A stretch of 13,282 nucleotides of DNA from Eudoraea sp. (GTDB lineage: Bacteria; Bacteroidota; Bacteroidia; Flavobacteriales; Flavobacteriaceae), in contig JABDQS010000220.1 in the NCBI GenBank assembly GCA_013042125.1, positions 1 to 13,282 on the forward strand. Reading direction: 5' to 3'. Made by a program: the position numbers and the translations under genes. Below the pieces are notes generated by a model that saw only the letters and a list, made by a program, of their open reading frames with translations, did no database searches and had not been told where the DNA came from. This document shows positions 7,476-13,282 of the stretch, piece after piece (the first letter of the stretch is position 1; every line of letters begins with the position of its first letter).

Positions 7476-8510
7476 ATGAGTCGCATAGTTTGCACTTTTC
7501 TAATAGGACTATTTTTTACCGTAGCAATCCTGGGTCAGGATAGCCTTGCTGTGGCAGTAGCAGAAAAGGGGGACGGTATTTTTTCTCTGCTTCGTAAACA
7601 GGGAATGGACCCGAATGATCACTATCAGGATTTTATCGTTTTAAACAAAGAGAATCTTCGTGAAGGACAACACCTTTATGAAGGAGCCGCCTATTTACTT
7701 CCTACTGTTGAAGATGCTGTAATGTCGTCTGAGATAGACAATGACAGTAGTGAGATATCCACTTCAGAAATAGAAGGAAGCCACTATGCCATTTTTGGTG
7801 ATGAAGAAGCGTTTGTAGAGAAAAAAAGTGAACAACTTTCTGGTGCTATCTATTATTTGATATCCGGCCATGGAGGTCCGGATCCGGGTGCTGTTGAGAC
7901 CTATCAGGATGTTACAATTGCGGAAGATGAATATGCCTACGATGTAACCCTTCGCCTGGCCAAAGAATTGTTGGCGCATGGAGCTATGGTCTATATTATT
8001 GTAAGGGATGAAAACGATGGTATCCGCAATAACAGAGCCCTGGAAATTGATAGGGATGAGGTGGTGTATCCTGAACAAAAGATCCCTTTGAAACAGATAG
8101 ACCGATTAAAACAGCGTGTAGAAGCTGTAAATGAATTATATCTCAAAAATAAGGGGAGTTACCAACGTTTGCTGGTTACTCATGTAGATAGCCGAAGTAA
8201 AGGCCAGAATATTGATGTCTTTTTTTATCACCATAAAAAGAGCAAGAATGGAAAGCGGTTGGCACAAAACATTCACAATACCTTTCTGGCAAAATACAAG
8301 ATATATCAACCTAACAGAGACTATACAGGTACCTTTTCGGACCGAAGTAATCTATACCTTATAAAAAACACTTTACCTGCCATGGCCTACATTGAGATAG
8401 GTAATTTAAAAAGCAAGAGGGATCAACACCGAATTTTAGATCCGGACAATCGCCAGGCTCTTGCAAAATGGATCGCAGTAGGCGTACTCGCAGATTATAA
8501 AAGCCGATAA
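7476..8510 (+). CDS. Exported N-acetylmuramoyl-L-alanine amidase (Amidase_3) with LysM-like N-terminus
   Basis: The 344-residue protein begins with a signal peptide (about 1-20, likely cleaved near GQD). Residues about 27-76 resemble the LysM-like repeat common in Bacteroidota amidases (EKGDGIFSLLRK, then the YLLP end). After a Ser/Glu-rich linker (80-120) comes an Amidase_3 zinc domain: SGHGGPDPGA (130-139) with His132, Glu150 or Glu152, THVDSR (235-240) with His236, and the catalytic-type Glu307 in YIEIGN (305-310). It should cut the bond between N-acetylmuramic acid and L-alanine of peptidoglycan in the periplasm. The usual SIHAN-type second His motif is replaced by THVDSRSKGQNIDVFFYHH, so it belongs to a divergent subgroup. 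Its stop lies 15 bases from the convergent stop of the arsenosugar operon, and no terminator hairpin is visible between them. Confidence 0.82.
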   Translation: MSRIVCTFLIGLFFTVAILGQDSLAVAVAEKGDGIFSLLRKQGMDPNDHYQDFIVLNKENLREGQHLYEGAAYLLPTVEDAVMSSEIDNDSSEISTSEIEGSHYAIFGDEEAFVEKKSEQLSGAIYYLISGHGGPDPGAVETYQDVTIAEDEYAYDVTLRLAKELLAHGAMVYIIVRDENDGIRNNRALEIDRDEVVYPEQKIPLKQIDRLKQRVEAVNELYLKNKGSYQRLLVTHVDSRSKGQNIDVFFYHHKKSKNGKRLAQNIHNTFLAKYKIYQPNRDYTGTFSDRSNLYLIKNTLPAMAYIEIGNLKSKRDQHRILDPDNRQALAKWIAVGVLADYKSR

Positions 8511-8525
8511 ATCATTGGATATGTG

Positions 8526-9230
8526 TTATCTGATATGCTTATTATAATAGGCATACAAAGATTCTGGTGAGGCCCCGGCAAACTTCTTAAGGTGCACCAT
8601 CGTAAAATGGTATTGTAACCTCAAAGCTCCGTTACTCTCATATTTCCGGGCAGAGGTGATCACTTCCTGCGGCAGCACCCGGAATTTTGCGCTACGGTAG
8701 ATACGTCCAATAAATTCGTTGTCCTCATAGATCCTATATTTTTCATTGAAACCACCTGTGGAAGTGAATAAGCTTTTTGAGATGAAGAGTGATTGATCTC
8801 CTCCCCGGCACAGTGGCAGGTTAAACCTAGTGAACCAGGCAAAAAATGCCAGGAATTTGCTGGGAACATTAAATTTCAAACGAAAGCAACCTGCAGGGAT
8901 ACCAGCGTTTATTGCACTAGTGATAGCTTGGTCGAAGTTTTTTGGGGGAAGTGAATCTGCGTGTAAAAAATAGAGAACAGAACTATTGGCTTTTTTGGCA
9001 CCTGCATTCATCTGGCTGGCACGCCCTCTTTCTGAACTTATACAACAGACACCGTATTTCCTGGCAATGGTAATAGTGCTATCACTACTTCCACCGTCAG
9101 ACACTATAACTTCCAGGTCTTTGAAATTGGCTGCATGAGCCTGCAGATAAGGCAATAATTTGTCCAGGGCCTCCTCTTCATTCAATACCGGAATGATTAT
9201 GCTTATTTTGGGAAGCTCATTTTCCTTCAT
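8526..9230 (-). CDS. TIGR04283 family arsenosugar-biosynthesis GT2 glycosyltransferase
   Basis: I place the start at the ATG at 9230, giving 234 residues that open KENELPKISIIIPVLNE as in the family. The frame continues to an ATG at 9269, but that would overlap the DUF547 gene by 53 bases; the chosen start overlaps by 14. Family features are SDGGSSD (44-50), RGRASQMNAGA (68-78), the metal-binding HADS (90-93) in place of a plain DxD, LPLCRGGDQSLF (138-149) and YEDNEF (168-173). This GT-A enzyme was named from its genomic partnership with the radical SAM protein ArsS and the TIGR04282 protein. Its proposed job is a sugar transfer in arsenosugar assembly, possibly joining arsenoribose to glycerol or another aglycone. 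It is the last gene of the operon. The assignment to the family is firm; the reaction is inferred. Confidence 0.85.
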   Translation of the reverse strand: MKENELPKISIIIPVLNEEEALDKLLPYLQAHAANFKDLEVIVSDGGSSDSTITIARKYGVCCISSERGRASQMNAGAKKANSSVLYFLHADSLPPKNFDQAITSAINAGIPAGCFRLKFNVPSKFLAFFAWFTRFNLPLCRGGDQSLFISKSLFTSTGGFNEKYRIYEDNEFIGRIYRSAKFRVLPQEVITSARKYESNGALRLQYHFTMVHLKKFAGASPESLYAYYNKHIR

Positions 9231-9933
9231 TGAGTCGCCAGTCATATGATAGATAGGAGATCTTGGCATCTTTTTTTATAGAGATCTTTGTATAGGGTTG
9301 AAGGTACGTTATAAGACTTCTTTTATCTGTAAAATCGCCCTTAAACCATTTAAAAATAGCAGATAATTCCAAGCTGTTCTCTGCAATTTTATTTTTGCTG
9401 GGATCATTAACAAAGTTGAATGTGGCCTCTTGCAGTTGCTTTTCCATTTTATCTGCGGTGTAAGCTTCATTTAGCAGTTTCGGACATGAGTAAGAAGCGC
9501 AGTTGATGGCAAAATGAATACGCGGTTCATGCATCTTTCTAAGGATCCTGTGTTCTATATGGCCCAGGGAAACAGAGTCATCCCCAATTTTCAAACGTGC
9601 TTTACCCCAGGGCCTTTTAATATCCTTAATACTTTCTACAGGATAGTTCTCCAGAATAAGCGCAATAGTACCCGCATTGTAAAGATTGATGTAATAGGCT
9701 AGTTTTTCATTCTGTGACCAGGCAACAGTAGGGGTAAAACCCTCAAGATAGATTAAATACTTCTTGAGTTCAGTTTCTTTTTCTTTGAATCCCTTATAAT
9801 CTACATTCCCATTTTTCTGAACGAACTCCTTTACAAGAACATTCCATGAATCATGCCCGGGCATTTCAGTATCTGCCATTACCTCTGAAGGCGGCATATA
9901 ACCTAAGACAAAAAAGAGGATTAAAAAGTACAT
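9217..9933 (-). CDS. DUF547 domain protein, probably exported
   Basis: The 238-residue protein has a hydrophobic N-terminus (1-20, then AD), which suggests export, although it lacks the basic residue usual at the start of a signal peptide. The only upstream in-frame codons before a stop are non-standard starts. Residues about 70-200 are the DUF547 domain, recognised by KLAYYINLYNAGTIALIL (77-94) and the core RIHFAINCASYSCP (138-151), with Cys145 and Cys150. The function of DUF547 is unknown; the conserved His/Cys core could bind a metal or act as a thiol centre. The gene lies 32 bases after arsM and overlaps the start of the TIGR04283 gene by 14 bases, so it is part of the operon. An arsenic-linked role is inferred from context alone. 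Confidence 0.75.
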   Translation of the reverse strand: MYFLILFFVLGYMPPSEVMADTEMPGHDSWNVLVKEFVQKNGNVDYKGFKEKETELKKYLIYLEGFTPTVAWSQNEKLAYYINLYNAGTIALILENYPVESIKDIKRPWGKARLKIGDDSVSLGHIEHRILRKMHEPRIHFAINCASYSCPKLLNEAYTADKMEKQLQEATFNFVNDPSKNKIAENSLELSAIFKWFKGDFTDKRSLITYLQPYTKISIKKDAKISYLSYDWRLNEGK

Positions 9934-9965
9934 AATTAATTTATATATGGGAATCTATTTTCAAC

Positions 9966-10931
9966 TTAACAACAGCCGCCACCATCATAATGCCAGGTAC
10001 TCTCAGAGATATGGATCTGATCCGAGACCTTTGCCAGGGCTGCTGCGGTCTTATCGCAGATCGCCAGGGGTTGATTCTGTATAAGTACATGACCTTCTTT
10101 ATCATCCAAATAAGGTTCACCACCGTAATAAATAGCCGTTTTACCCGTGAAAATACAAGGGCCGTCTTCCGGCATGGGGTCTTTGATCGCTGCAATTTCG
10201 ATCGACTCAATATGGATCAGTTCGTCTGTTGGGTAATGGTTAGGAGACAATACCCGGTACGATTTCCTTGCCCGCACTTCAATGGTCCCAAAACCAACAT
10301 CGGTCAGAACTTTTATATAATCACTTATAGGAATACTGCCACTTAAGCACTGGGCTCGTAAGCGGTCGTCATTTCTCAAGGCATCATTCATGGGTTGTTC
10401 ACAAACAGGATCGCTCATAACCAAACGGCCATGAGGTTTTAGGACCCTGTACATTTCTAACACCGCTTTTTTCAGATCCTCGGCCTTAAAGATATTAAAG
10501 AGGCAATTTTGCGCAGCTACATCAATGCTTTCACTCTTAATAGGTAAGTCTAATGCACTTCCTTTTATAAGATGAACAAATTCACTTTTAAACCATGAAT
10601 TTTCTTCTTCGGCCACCTTAAAATTCTGTCTGGAAGCTTCTAACATCTCATCTACAACATCTACTCCAATAACGCCACCTTTCTGACGAGAGAAATAGGC
10701 AAATTGAAGGAGTTCCATGCCACCACCTACACCAACGTACAAGACTTTGGGATCATTTACCAGGTCCGAAGCCGATACTGTACTGCCGCAGCCGTAATTC
10801 ATTTCCTGCATGATAGTCGGAATGGAAAGTCCGGGTAATTGCCATACGGGGTTGGTGGTACAACATAAGCCAACATCCGGAGTAAGGGCCGCTTGCTTGT
10901 ACAGATCATTGGTTGCTTCTAAATAACTCAT
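9966..10931 (-). CDS. arsM: Arsenite S-adenosylmethionine methyltransferase ArsM (arsenosugar type)
   Basis: The 321-residue cytoplasmic methyltransferase converts arsenite to methylated arsenicals using SAM. The SAM fold shows VLYVGVGGGMELLQ (63-76), GVDVVDEMLEASRQN (89-103) and LKPHGRLVMSDPV (164-176). The arsenic-binding cysteines of ArsM enzymes have counterparts: Cys48 in NYGCGST (like GCGNP of algal ArsM), Cys143 in QNCLFNI (like SNCVINL) and Cys195 in QCLSGSI (like CISGAL). It also has a Cys pair near the N-terminus (23-24) and another at the very C-terminus in DGGGCC (320-321), absent from short ArsMs such as the algal one. The region after about 220 is the extra domain typical of the arsenosugar-associated subgroup. 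The ATG overlaps the PNP stop in an ATGA, so translation is coupled. Its expected product, dimethylarsinous acid, is the substrate of ArsS, which is not encoded here. Confidence 0.88.
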   Translation of the reverse strand: MSYLEATNDLYKQAALTPDVGLCCTTNPVWQLPGLSIPTIMQEMNYGCGSTVSASDLVNDPKVLYVGVGGGMELLQFAYFSRQKGGVIGVDVVDEMLEASRQNFKVAEEENSWFKSEFVHLIKGSALDLPIKSESIDVAAQNCLFNIFKAEDLKKAVLEMYRVLKPHGRLVMSDPVCEQPMNDALRNDDRLRAQCLSGSIPISDYIKVLTDVGFGTIEVRARKSYRVLSPNHYPTDELIHIESIEIAAIKDPMPEDGPCIFTGKTAIYYGGEPYLDDKEGHVLIQNQPLAICDKTAAALAKVSDQIHISESTWHYDGGGCC

Positions 10932-11743
10932 AAAGTTTTAATTAATTCTGTGAATAATGTAATCATTTTAGGTTCAGTCCTCTCGGCAACCTTGATAATT
11001 TCCGAAATGTTAACAGGTTCCAGGTTGTCCGGATCGCATTCATCAGTTAAAACAGATACCGCTATAACAGGTAGTCGTAAATGATTGGCAATAATTACTT
11101 CCGGTACCGTACTCATTCCAACGGCATCGGCTCCAAGGATCTTCAACATCTTATATTCCGCTTTGGTTTCCAGCTGCGGACCAACAACGGCCACATAAAC
11201 GCCCTTTCTAAGTGATATGTTTTGCTTTGCTGCGATTTTCTCGATCGTCTTGCGCATTTCTACATCATAAGGCTCGCTCATATCCACAAACCGATCCCCA
11301 AATGCAGTAACATTTTTAAATGCCAGGGGGGACCCTCCCTGCAAGTTGATATGATCTTCAATCAACATGATATCTCCTTTCTTGAAGCTGAGGTTGATTG
11401 CACCGGCGGCATTGGAAACAAAAAGCTGCGTGATCCCCAATTGTTTCATTACCCGTATGGGGTATGTAACATCATAAAACTCATATCCTTCATACAGATG
11501 GAAACGCCCCTGCATTACCACCACTTTCTTTCCTTCCAGAGTACCATATATCAATTTGCCGGTATGAAATTCTACGGTGGCCAGGGGAAAGAATGGTATA
11601 TTATGATAATGGGCCACTACCGGGTCCTCAATTTTTTCTACCAGCTTTCCAAGACCGGTTCCGAGAACTATTCCAATTTCCGGAGCAAGAAACCCTTTAC
11701 TTTCGAGGAATTCGGTAGATTCATCTAATTGTTTTTGAGTCAT
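10928..11743 (-). CDS. Trimeric purine nucleoside phosphorylase, arsenosugar-operon type
   Basis: The 271-residue protein is a complete class II (trimeric, PNP/MTAP family) nucleoside phosphorylase. It shows the phosphate-binding GTGLGKL (28-34), MQGRFHLYEGY (77-87), SNAAGAI (110-116) and GPQLETKAEYKML (188-200) with purine-binding Glu192, then GADAVGMSTVPEV (204-216). Aligned by eye with human PNP there is no gap from Glu201 to Asn243, which puts Asp234 at Asn243. After a two-residue deletion, Ile246 falls at His257. Asp and a small hydrophobic residue at these places are what methylthioadenosine phosphorylase has, and favour adenine and a 5'-modified ribose. In this operon the likely substrate is 5'-deoxy-5'-dimethylarsinoyladenosine, releasing adenine and an arsenoribose-1-phosphate; a housekeeping PNP role is possible. 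The gene overlaps both neighbours by four bases (ATGA). Confidence 0.85.
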   Translation of the reverse strand: MTQKQLDESTEFLESKGFLAPEIGIVLGTGLGKLVEKIEDPVVAHYHNIPFFPLATVEFHTGKLIYGTLEGKKVVVMQGRFHLYEGYEFYDVTYPIRVMKQLGITQLFVSNAAGAINLSFKKGDIMLIEDHINLQGGSPLAFKNVTAFGDRFVDMSEPYDVEMRKTIEKIAAKQNISLRKGVYVAVVGPQLETKAEYKMLKILGADAVGMSTVPEVIIANHLRLPVIAVSVLTDECDPDNLEPVNISEIIKVAERTEPKMITLFTELIKTL

Positions 11744-12360
11744 AGTATATTTTTTAAAAAGGGCTGAAAAGCGGGAATGTCGGCAATGTCTTCCAGAACA
11801 TCTACATCATTCTTTGTTTCCAGCAAGTAAACATTTATATTTTTTAGATCGGCCAAGGTATCCGGGAGAACAGTAGAGGTGCCCCAGTCTTTATTTTCAA
11901 AAATAGCAGGGATAAATTGAGTCATTCCAAGAAGGTAGTATCCTCCATCAGTGGCCGGCCCCAGGACAAAATTGTTCGATCGCAGCATTTTAAAAGCCTT
12001 TTCCAGATCCTCTTTGCTTAGATCATAGAGGTCGCTCCCTATTATCGCGATCCTTTTATAACCTGCTTTAAATCCGGCTTCAAAAGCATTGGACATACGT
12101 TCACCAAGATCAGCACCCCACTGCATTTTTTTTTGATATACTTCCGGGTCCCAGAGGTCATTTTCCCGAATAGCCCTGGAATAATATACCTCCTTGGTAA
12201 GGGCCAGGTCTTGTGTAACAGAAACCGTATGTTTAAGGAGAAAAACATAAATATCCAGGGCAGTTTCATCTCCTACCGAAGCCGCCAACCGGGTCTTACA
12301 TTTACCAAGTTCCGGGTTGCGTGTAAAGATCAGCAACAAATTTTCAGGGTCTTGCGTCAT
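11740..12360 (-). CDS. TIGR04282 family arsenosugar-biosynthesis transferase (DUF2064, CofC-like)
   Basis: The 206-residue GT-A/nucleotidyltransferase-fold protein shows the family signs: TRNPELGKCKTRLA (13-26), reminiscent of the nucleotide-binding loop of CofC, WGADLGERM (81-89), IIGSDLYDL (106-114) with a probable metal-binding Asp110, GPATDGGYYLLG (134-145), WGTSTV (159-164) and the acidic DVDVLED (185-191). The family name calls it a glycosyltransferase because of its link to radical SAM arsenosugar genes, but the fold and motifs look closer to nucleotidyltransferases acting on phosphorylated substrates. Placed directly before the PNP gene, it could activate the sugar-1-phosphate that PNP releases. 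It begins two bases after the rhodanese stop and overlaps PNP by four bases. Family call is firm, reaction unproven. Confidence 0.84.
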   Translation of the reverse strand: MTQDPENLLLIFTRNPELGKCKTRLAASVGDETALDIYVFLLKHTVSVTQDLALTKEVYYSRAIRENDLWDPEVYQKKMQWGADLGERMSNAFEAGFKAGYKRIAIIGSDLYDLSKEDLEKAFKMLRSNNFVLGPATDGGYYLLGMTQFIPAIFENKDWGTSTVLPDTLADLKNINVYLLETKNDVDVLEDIADIPAFQPFLKNIL

Positions 12361-12362
12361 CC

Positions 12363-12872
12363 TTATTCCTGTTTTTCCGGCCCGTAGACCTTCTCACCTC
12401 TGTTCAGGAGTAAACCCCAGAACCTATTATAGGCATGGATCTTTTGAGTTTCCCTTCCGTTTTGGTCCACAATATCATATCCTTCATTGACCCATTTAAA
12501 CATTCCTCCGGAAAGATTTTTGACATCGGTGTAGCCCATAGCCATCAGTTTTTTACCAATTTTTTCGGAACGAACGCCCACAGAACAATAGACCAGGTAG
12601 GTGGCATCCTTATCAGGAAAATTCTCTGCAAACTCTGAAGTATTAAAATCAGAATACCCGATAAGGTGAGCATCCTTAAGATGACTTACTTCAAATTCTT
12701 CCGGTTCGCGTGTGTCCAAACGGTAATAAGACGGGTTAACAGCTGCCTCTGTAACGGTGGCAAGTGGGACATCCTTGTAAGCCAGCTTTTCCATTATCTT
12801 TTCAAGGGTTCGCTGCCCAAAGACAGGTAAGGCCATCAGCAACATTCCATAGAAAATACCTCCTTTAAGCAT
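12363..12872 (-). CDS. Exported single-domain rhodanese-like protein
   Basis: I place the start at the ATG at 12872 (169 residues) because a clear signal peptide follows (MLKGGIFYGMLLMALPVFGQ) and a good promoter lies immediately upstream. The frame extends to an ATG at 12905, but that would put the promoter inside the gene. The rhodanese domain (about 35-135) has RLDTREPEEFEVSHL and the active-site loop YCSVGVRS, with Cys96 in a CX4R six-residue loop typical of sulfurtransferases, and ends LSGGMFKWVNEGY. A C-terminal extension with KIHAYNRFWGLLLNRGEKVYGP follows that is not part of the core domain. It probably handles persulfide or thiols in the periplasm. It is the first gene of the arsenosugar operon, two bases ahead of TIGR04282, but has no established role there. 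Confidence 0.78.
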   Translation of the reverse strand: MLKGGIFYGMLLMALPVFGQRTLEKIMEKLAYKDVPLATVTEAAVNPSYYRLDTREPEEFEVSHLKDAHLIGYSDFNTSEFAENFPDKDATYLVYCSVGVRSEKIGKKLMAMGYTDVKNLSGGMFKWVNEGYDIVDQNGRETQKIHAYNRFWGLLLNRGEKVYGPEKQE

Positions 12873-12877
12873 ACAGA

Positions 12878-12905
12878 CAAAGATACTACATTGCCTACGA
12901 TTCAA
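12878..12905 (-). promoter_or_regulatory. Promoter of the arsenosugar operon
   Basis: On the minus strand TTG (12905-12903, within TTTTTG) is followed by a 17-base spacer and TATCTTTG (12885-12878), a perfect TAnnTTTG match. The transcription start should fall a few bases further, near 12871-12874. That is essentially at the chosen ATG (12872), implying a leaderless or near-leaderless transcript and excluding the ATG at 12905. Confidence 0.6.
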
Positions 12906-12917
12906 AAATGAACTGCC

Positions 12918-12951
12918 TTGTTTTCCGATTTAAAAATAAGAGGTATTTTTA
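12918..12951 (+). promoter_or_regulatory. Candidate promoter of the GH32 gene
   Basis: TTG (12918-12920), a 23-base spacer and TATTTTTA (12944-12951; seven of eight to TAnnTTTG) lie ahead of the GH32 ATG at 12969. Transcription would start near 12956. It lies beside the divergent arsenosugar promoter in an approximately 100-base shared region. Confidence 0.35.
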
Positions 12952-12968
12952 GTAGAAATATTTCCACC

Positions 12969-13282
12969 ATGATACGTACTTCGGCCATTATATTTTCTCT
13001 TTTGCTTTTGCTCATAGGAGCTTGCAAGCAAGTCCCAAAAGTATCAAAAGAGGTGGCAGAAGAAACGGTTTTATACCAGGAAGCATTCAGACCTCAATAT
13101 CATTTTTCTCCTCCCGAAATGTGGATGAACGATCCAAACGGACTTTTGTATAACCAGGGCATTTATCATTTATTCTATCAGTATTATCCGGAAGACATCG
13201 TTTGGGGGCCTATGCACTGGGGGCATGCCACCAGTACAGATATGCTTCATTGGGAGAACAAACCCATTGCCTTGTATCCTGA
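12969..13282 (+). CDS. GH32 fructosidase (levanase/invertase type) lipoprotein, partial
   Basis: The frame runs from the ATG at 12969 to the window edge, giving 104 residues; the C-terminus lies outside. A lipoprotein signal peptide (1-18) ends LIGAC, with Cys19 the likely lipidation site, so the enzyme is exported and anchored to the inner or outer membrane. The first blade of the GH32 beta-propeller is visible: [15 protein letters not shown] (44-58), with the nucleophile Asp55 in WMNDPNG, then [13 protein letters not shown] (64-76), [17 protein letters not shown] (79-95). It should hydrolyse beta-fructosides such as levan, inulin or sucrose. It is divergent from the arsenosugar operon and probably begins an unrelated fructan-use locus to the right. 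Confidence 0.88.
   Translation, partial: MIRTSAIIFSLLLLLIGACKQVPKVSKEVAEETVLYQEAFRPQYHFSPPEMWMNDPNGLLYNQGIYHLFYQYYPEDIVWGPMHWGHATSTDMLHWENKPIALYP

Noticed and set aside
8511..8525. Bidirectional terminator between the amidase and the arsenosugar operon
   Set aside because: The 15-base convergent gap and adjoining gene ends show no stable inverted repeat with a T run.
9230..9269. Upstream start of the TIGR04283 gene at 9269
   Set aside because: It would overlap the DUF547 gene by 53 bases and add 13 residues not expected in a family whose members begin just before the first GT2 strand.
11222..11728. 168-codon plus-strand ORF opposite the PNP gene
   Set aside because: It lies entirely antisense to a well-supported PNP reading frame, has no recognisable domain and no promoter; it is a shadow frame.
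12363..12872. Rhodanese as an arsenate reductase of the Acr2/Cdc25 type
   Set aside because: Acr2 and Cdc25 use a CX5R seven-residue loop. This protein has CSVGVR, a CX4R six-residue loop typical of sulfurtransferases, and a signal peptide that would take it away from cytoplasmic arsenate.

Overview
The window looks like chromosomal DNA of a member of the Bacteroidota, most likely a flavobacterium (Flavobacteriaceae). The support is moderate-to-low GC, Bacteroidota-style promoters (TTG, a 17-base spacer, then TAnnTTTG) ahead of two transcription units, little sign of Shine-Dalgarno sequences, and protein types common in flavobacteria. I see no rRNA, tRNA, CRISPR array or insertion sequence.

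Layout. (1) Bases 1-3290, all minus strand: three glycosyltransferase genes. They are a DPM1-like GT2, a cellulose-synthase-like processive GT2 (one base between them) and, beyond a 135-base gap holding a strong hairpin, a GT-C polyprenyl-phosphate-sugar-dependent mannosyltransferase cut by the window edge. (2) Bases 3356-6297, minus strand: a two-gene redox module, an FAD/NAD(P)H oxidoreductase followed by a NapH/NosR-like membrane polyferredoxin. (3) Bases 6411-8510, plus strand: a GH113-like exported glycoside hydrolase and an exported N-acetylmuramoyl-L-alanine amidase. (4) Bases 8526-12872, minus strand: a compact six-gene operon. In transcription order it encodes an exported rhodanese, a TIGR04282 transferase, a purine nucleoside phosphorylase (PNP), ArsM, a DUF547 protein and a TIGR04283 GT2. 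This is an arsenosugar-biosynthesis operon. (5) From 12969, plus strand: the start of a GH32 fructosidase lipoprotein gene, divergent from the arsenosugar operon.

The arsenosugar operon is the most interesting part. The known pathway has ArsM methylate arsenite to dimethylarsinous acid. The radical SAM enzyme ArsS then adds the 5'-deoxyadenosyl group of SAM, giving a 5'-dimethylarsinoyl-5'-deoxyadenosine. Here ArsS is missing: the operon is closed by a divergent gene on one side and a convergent gene on the other, and no radical SAM gene occurs anywhere in the window. The PNP has Asp and Ile where human PNP has Asn243 and His257, a pattern like methylthioadenosine phosphorylase that would suit a 5'-modified, hydrophobic adenosine. 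I infer a route: PNP releases adenine to give an arsenoribose-1-phosphate, the CofC-like TIGR04282 protein activates it with a nucleotide, and the TIGR04283 GT2 transfers it to an acceptor. This is a testable hypothesis, not something shown by the sequence.
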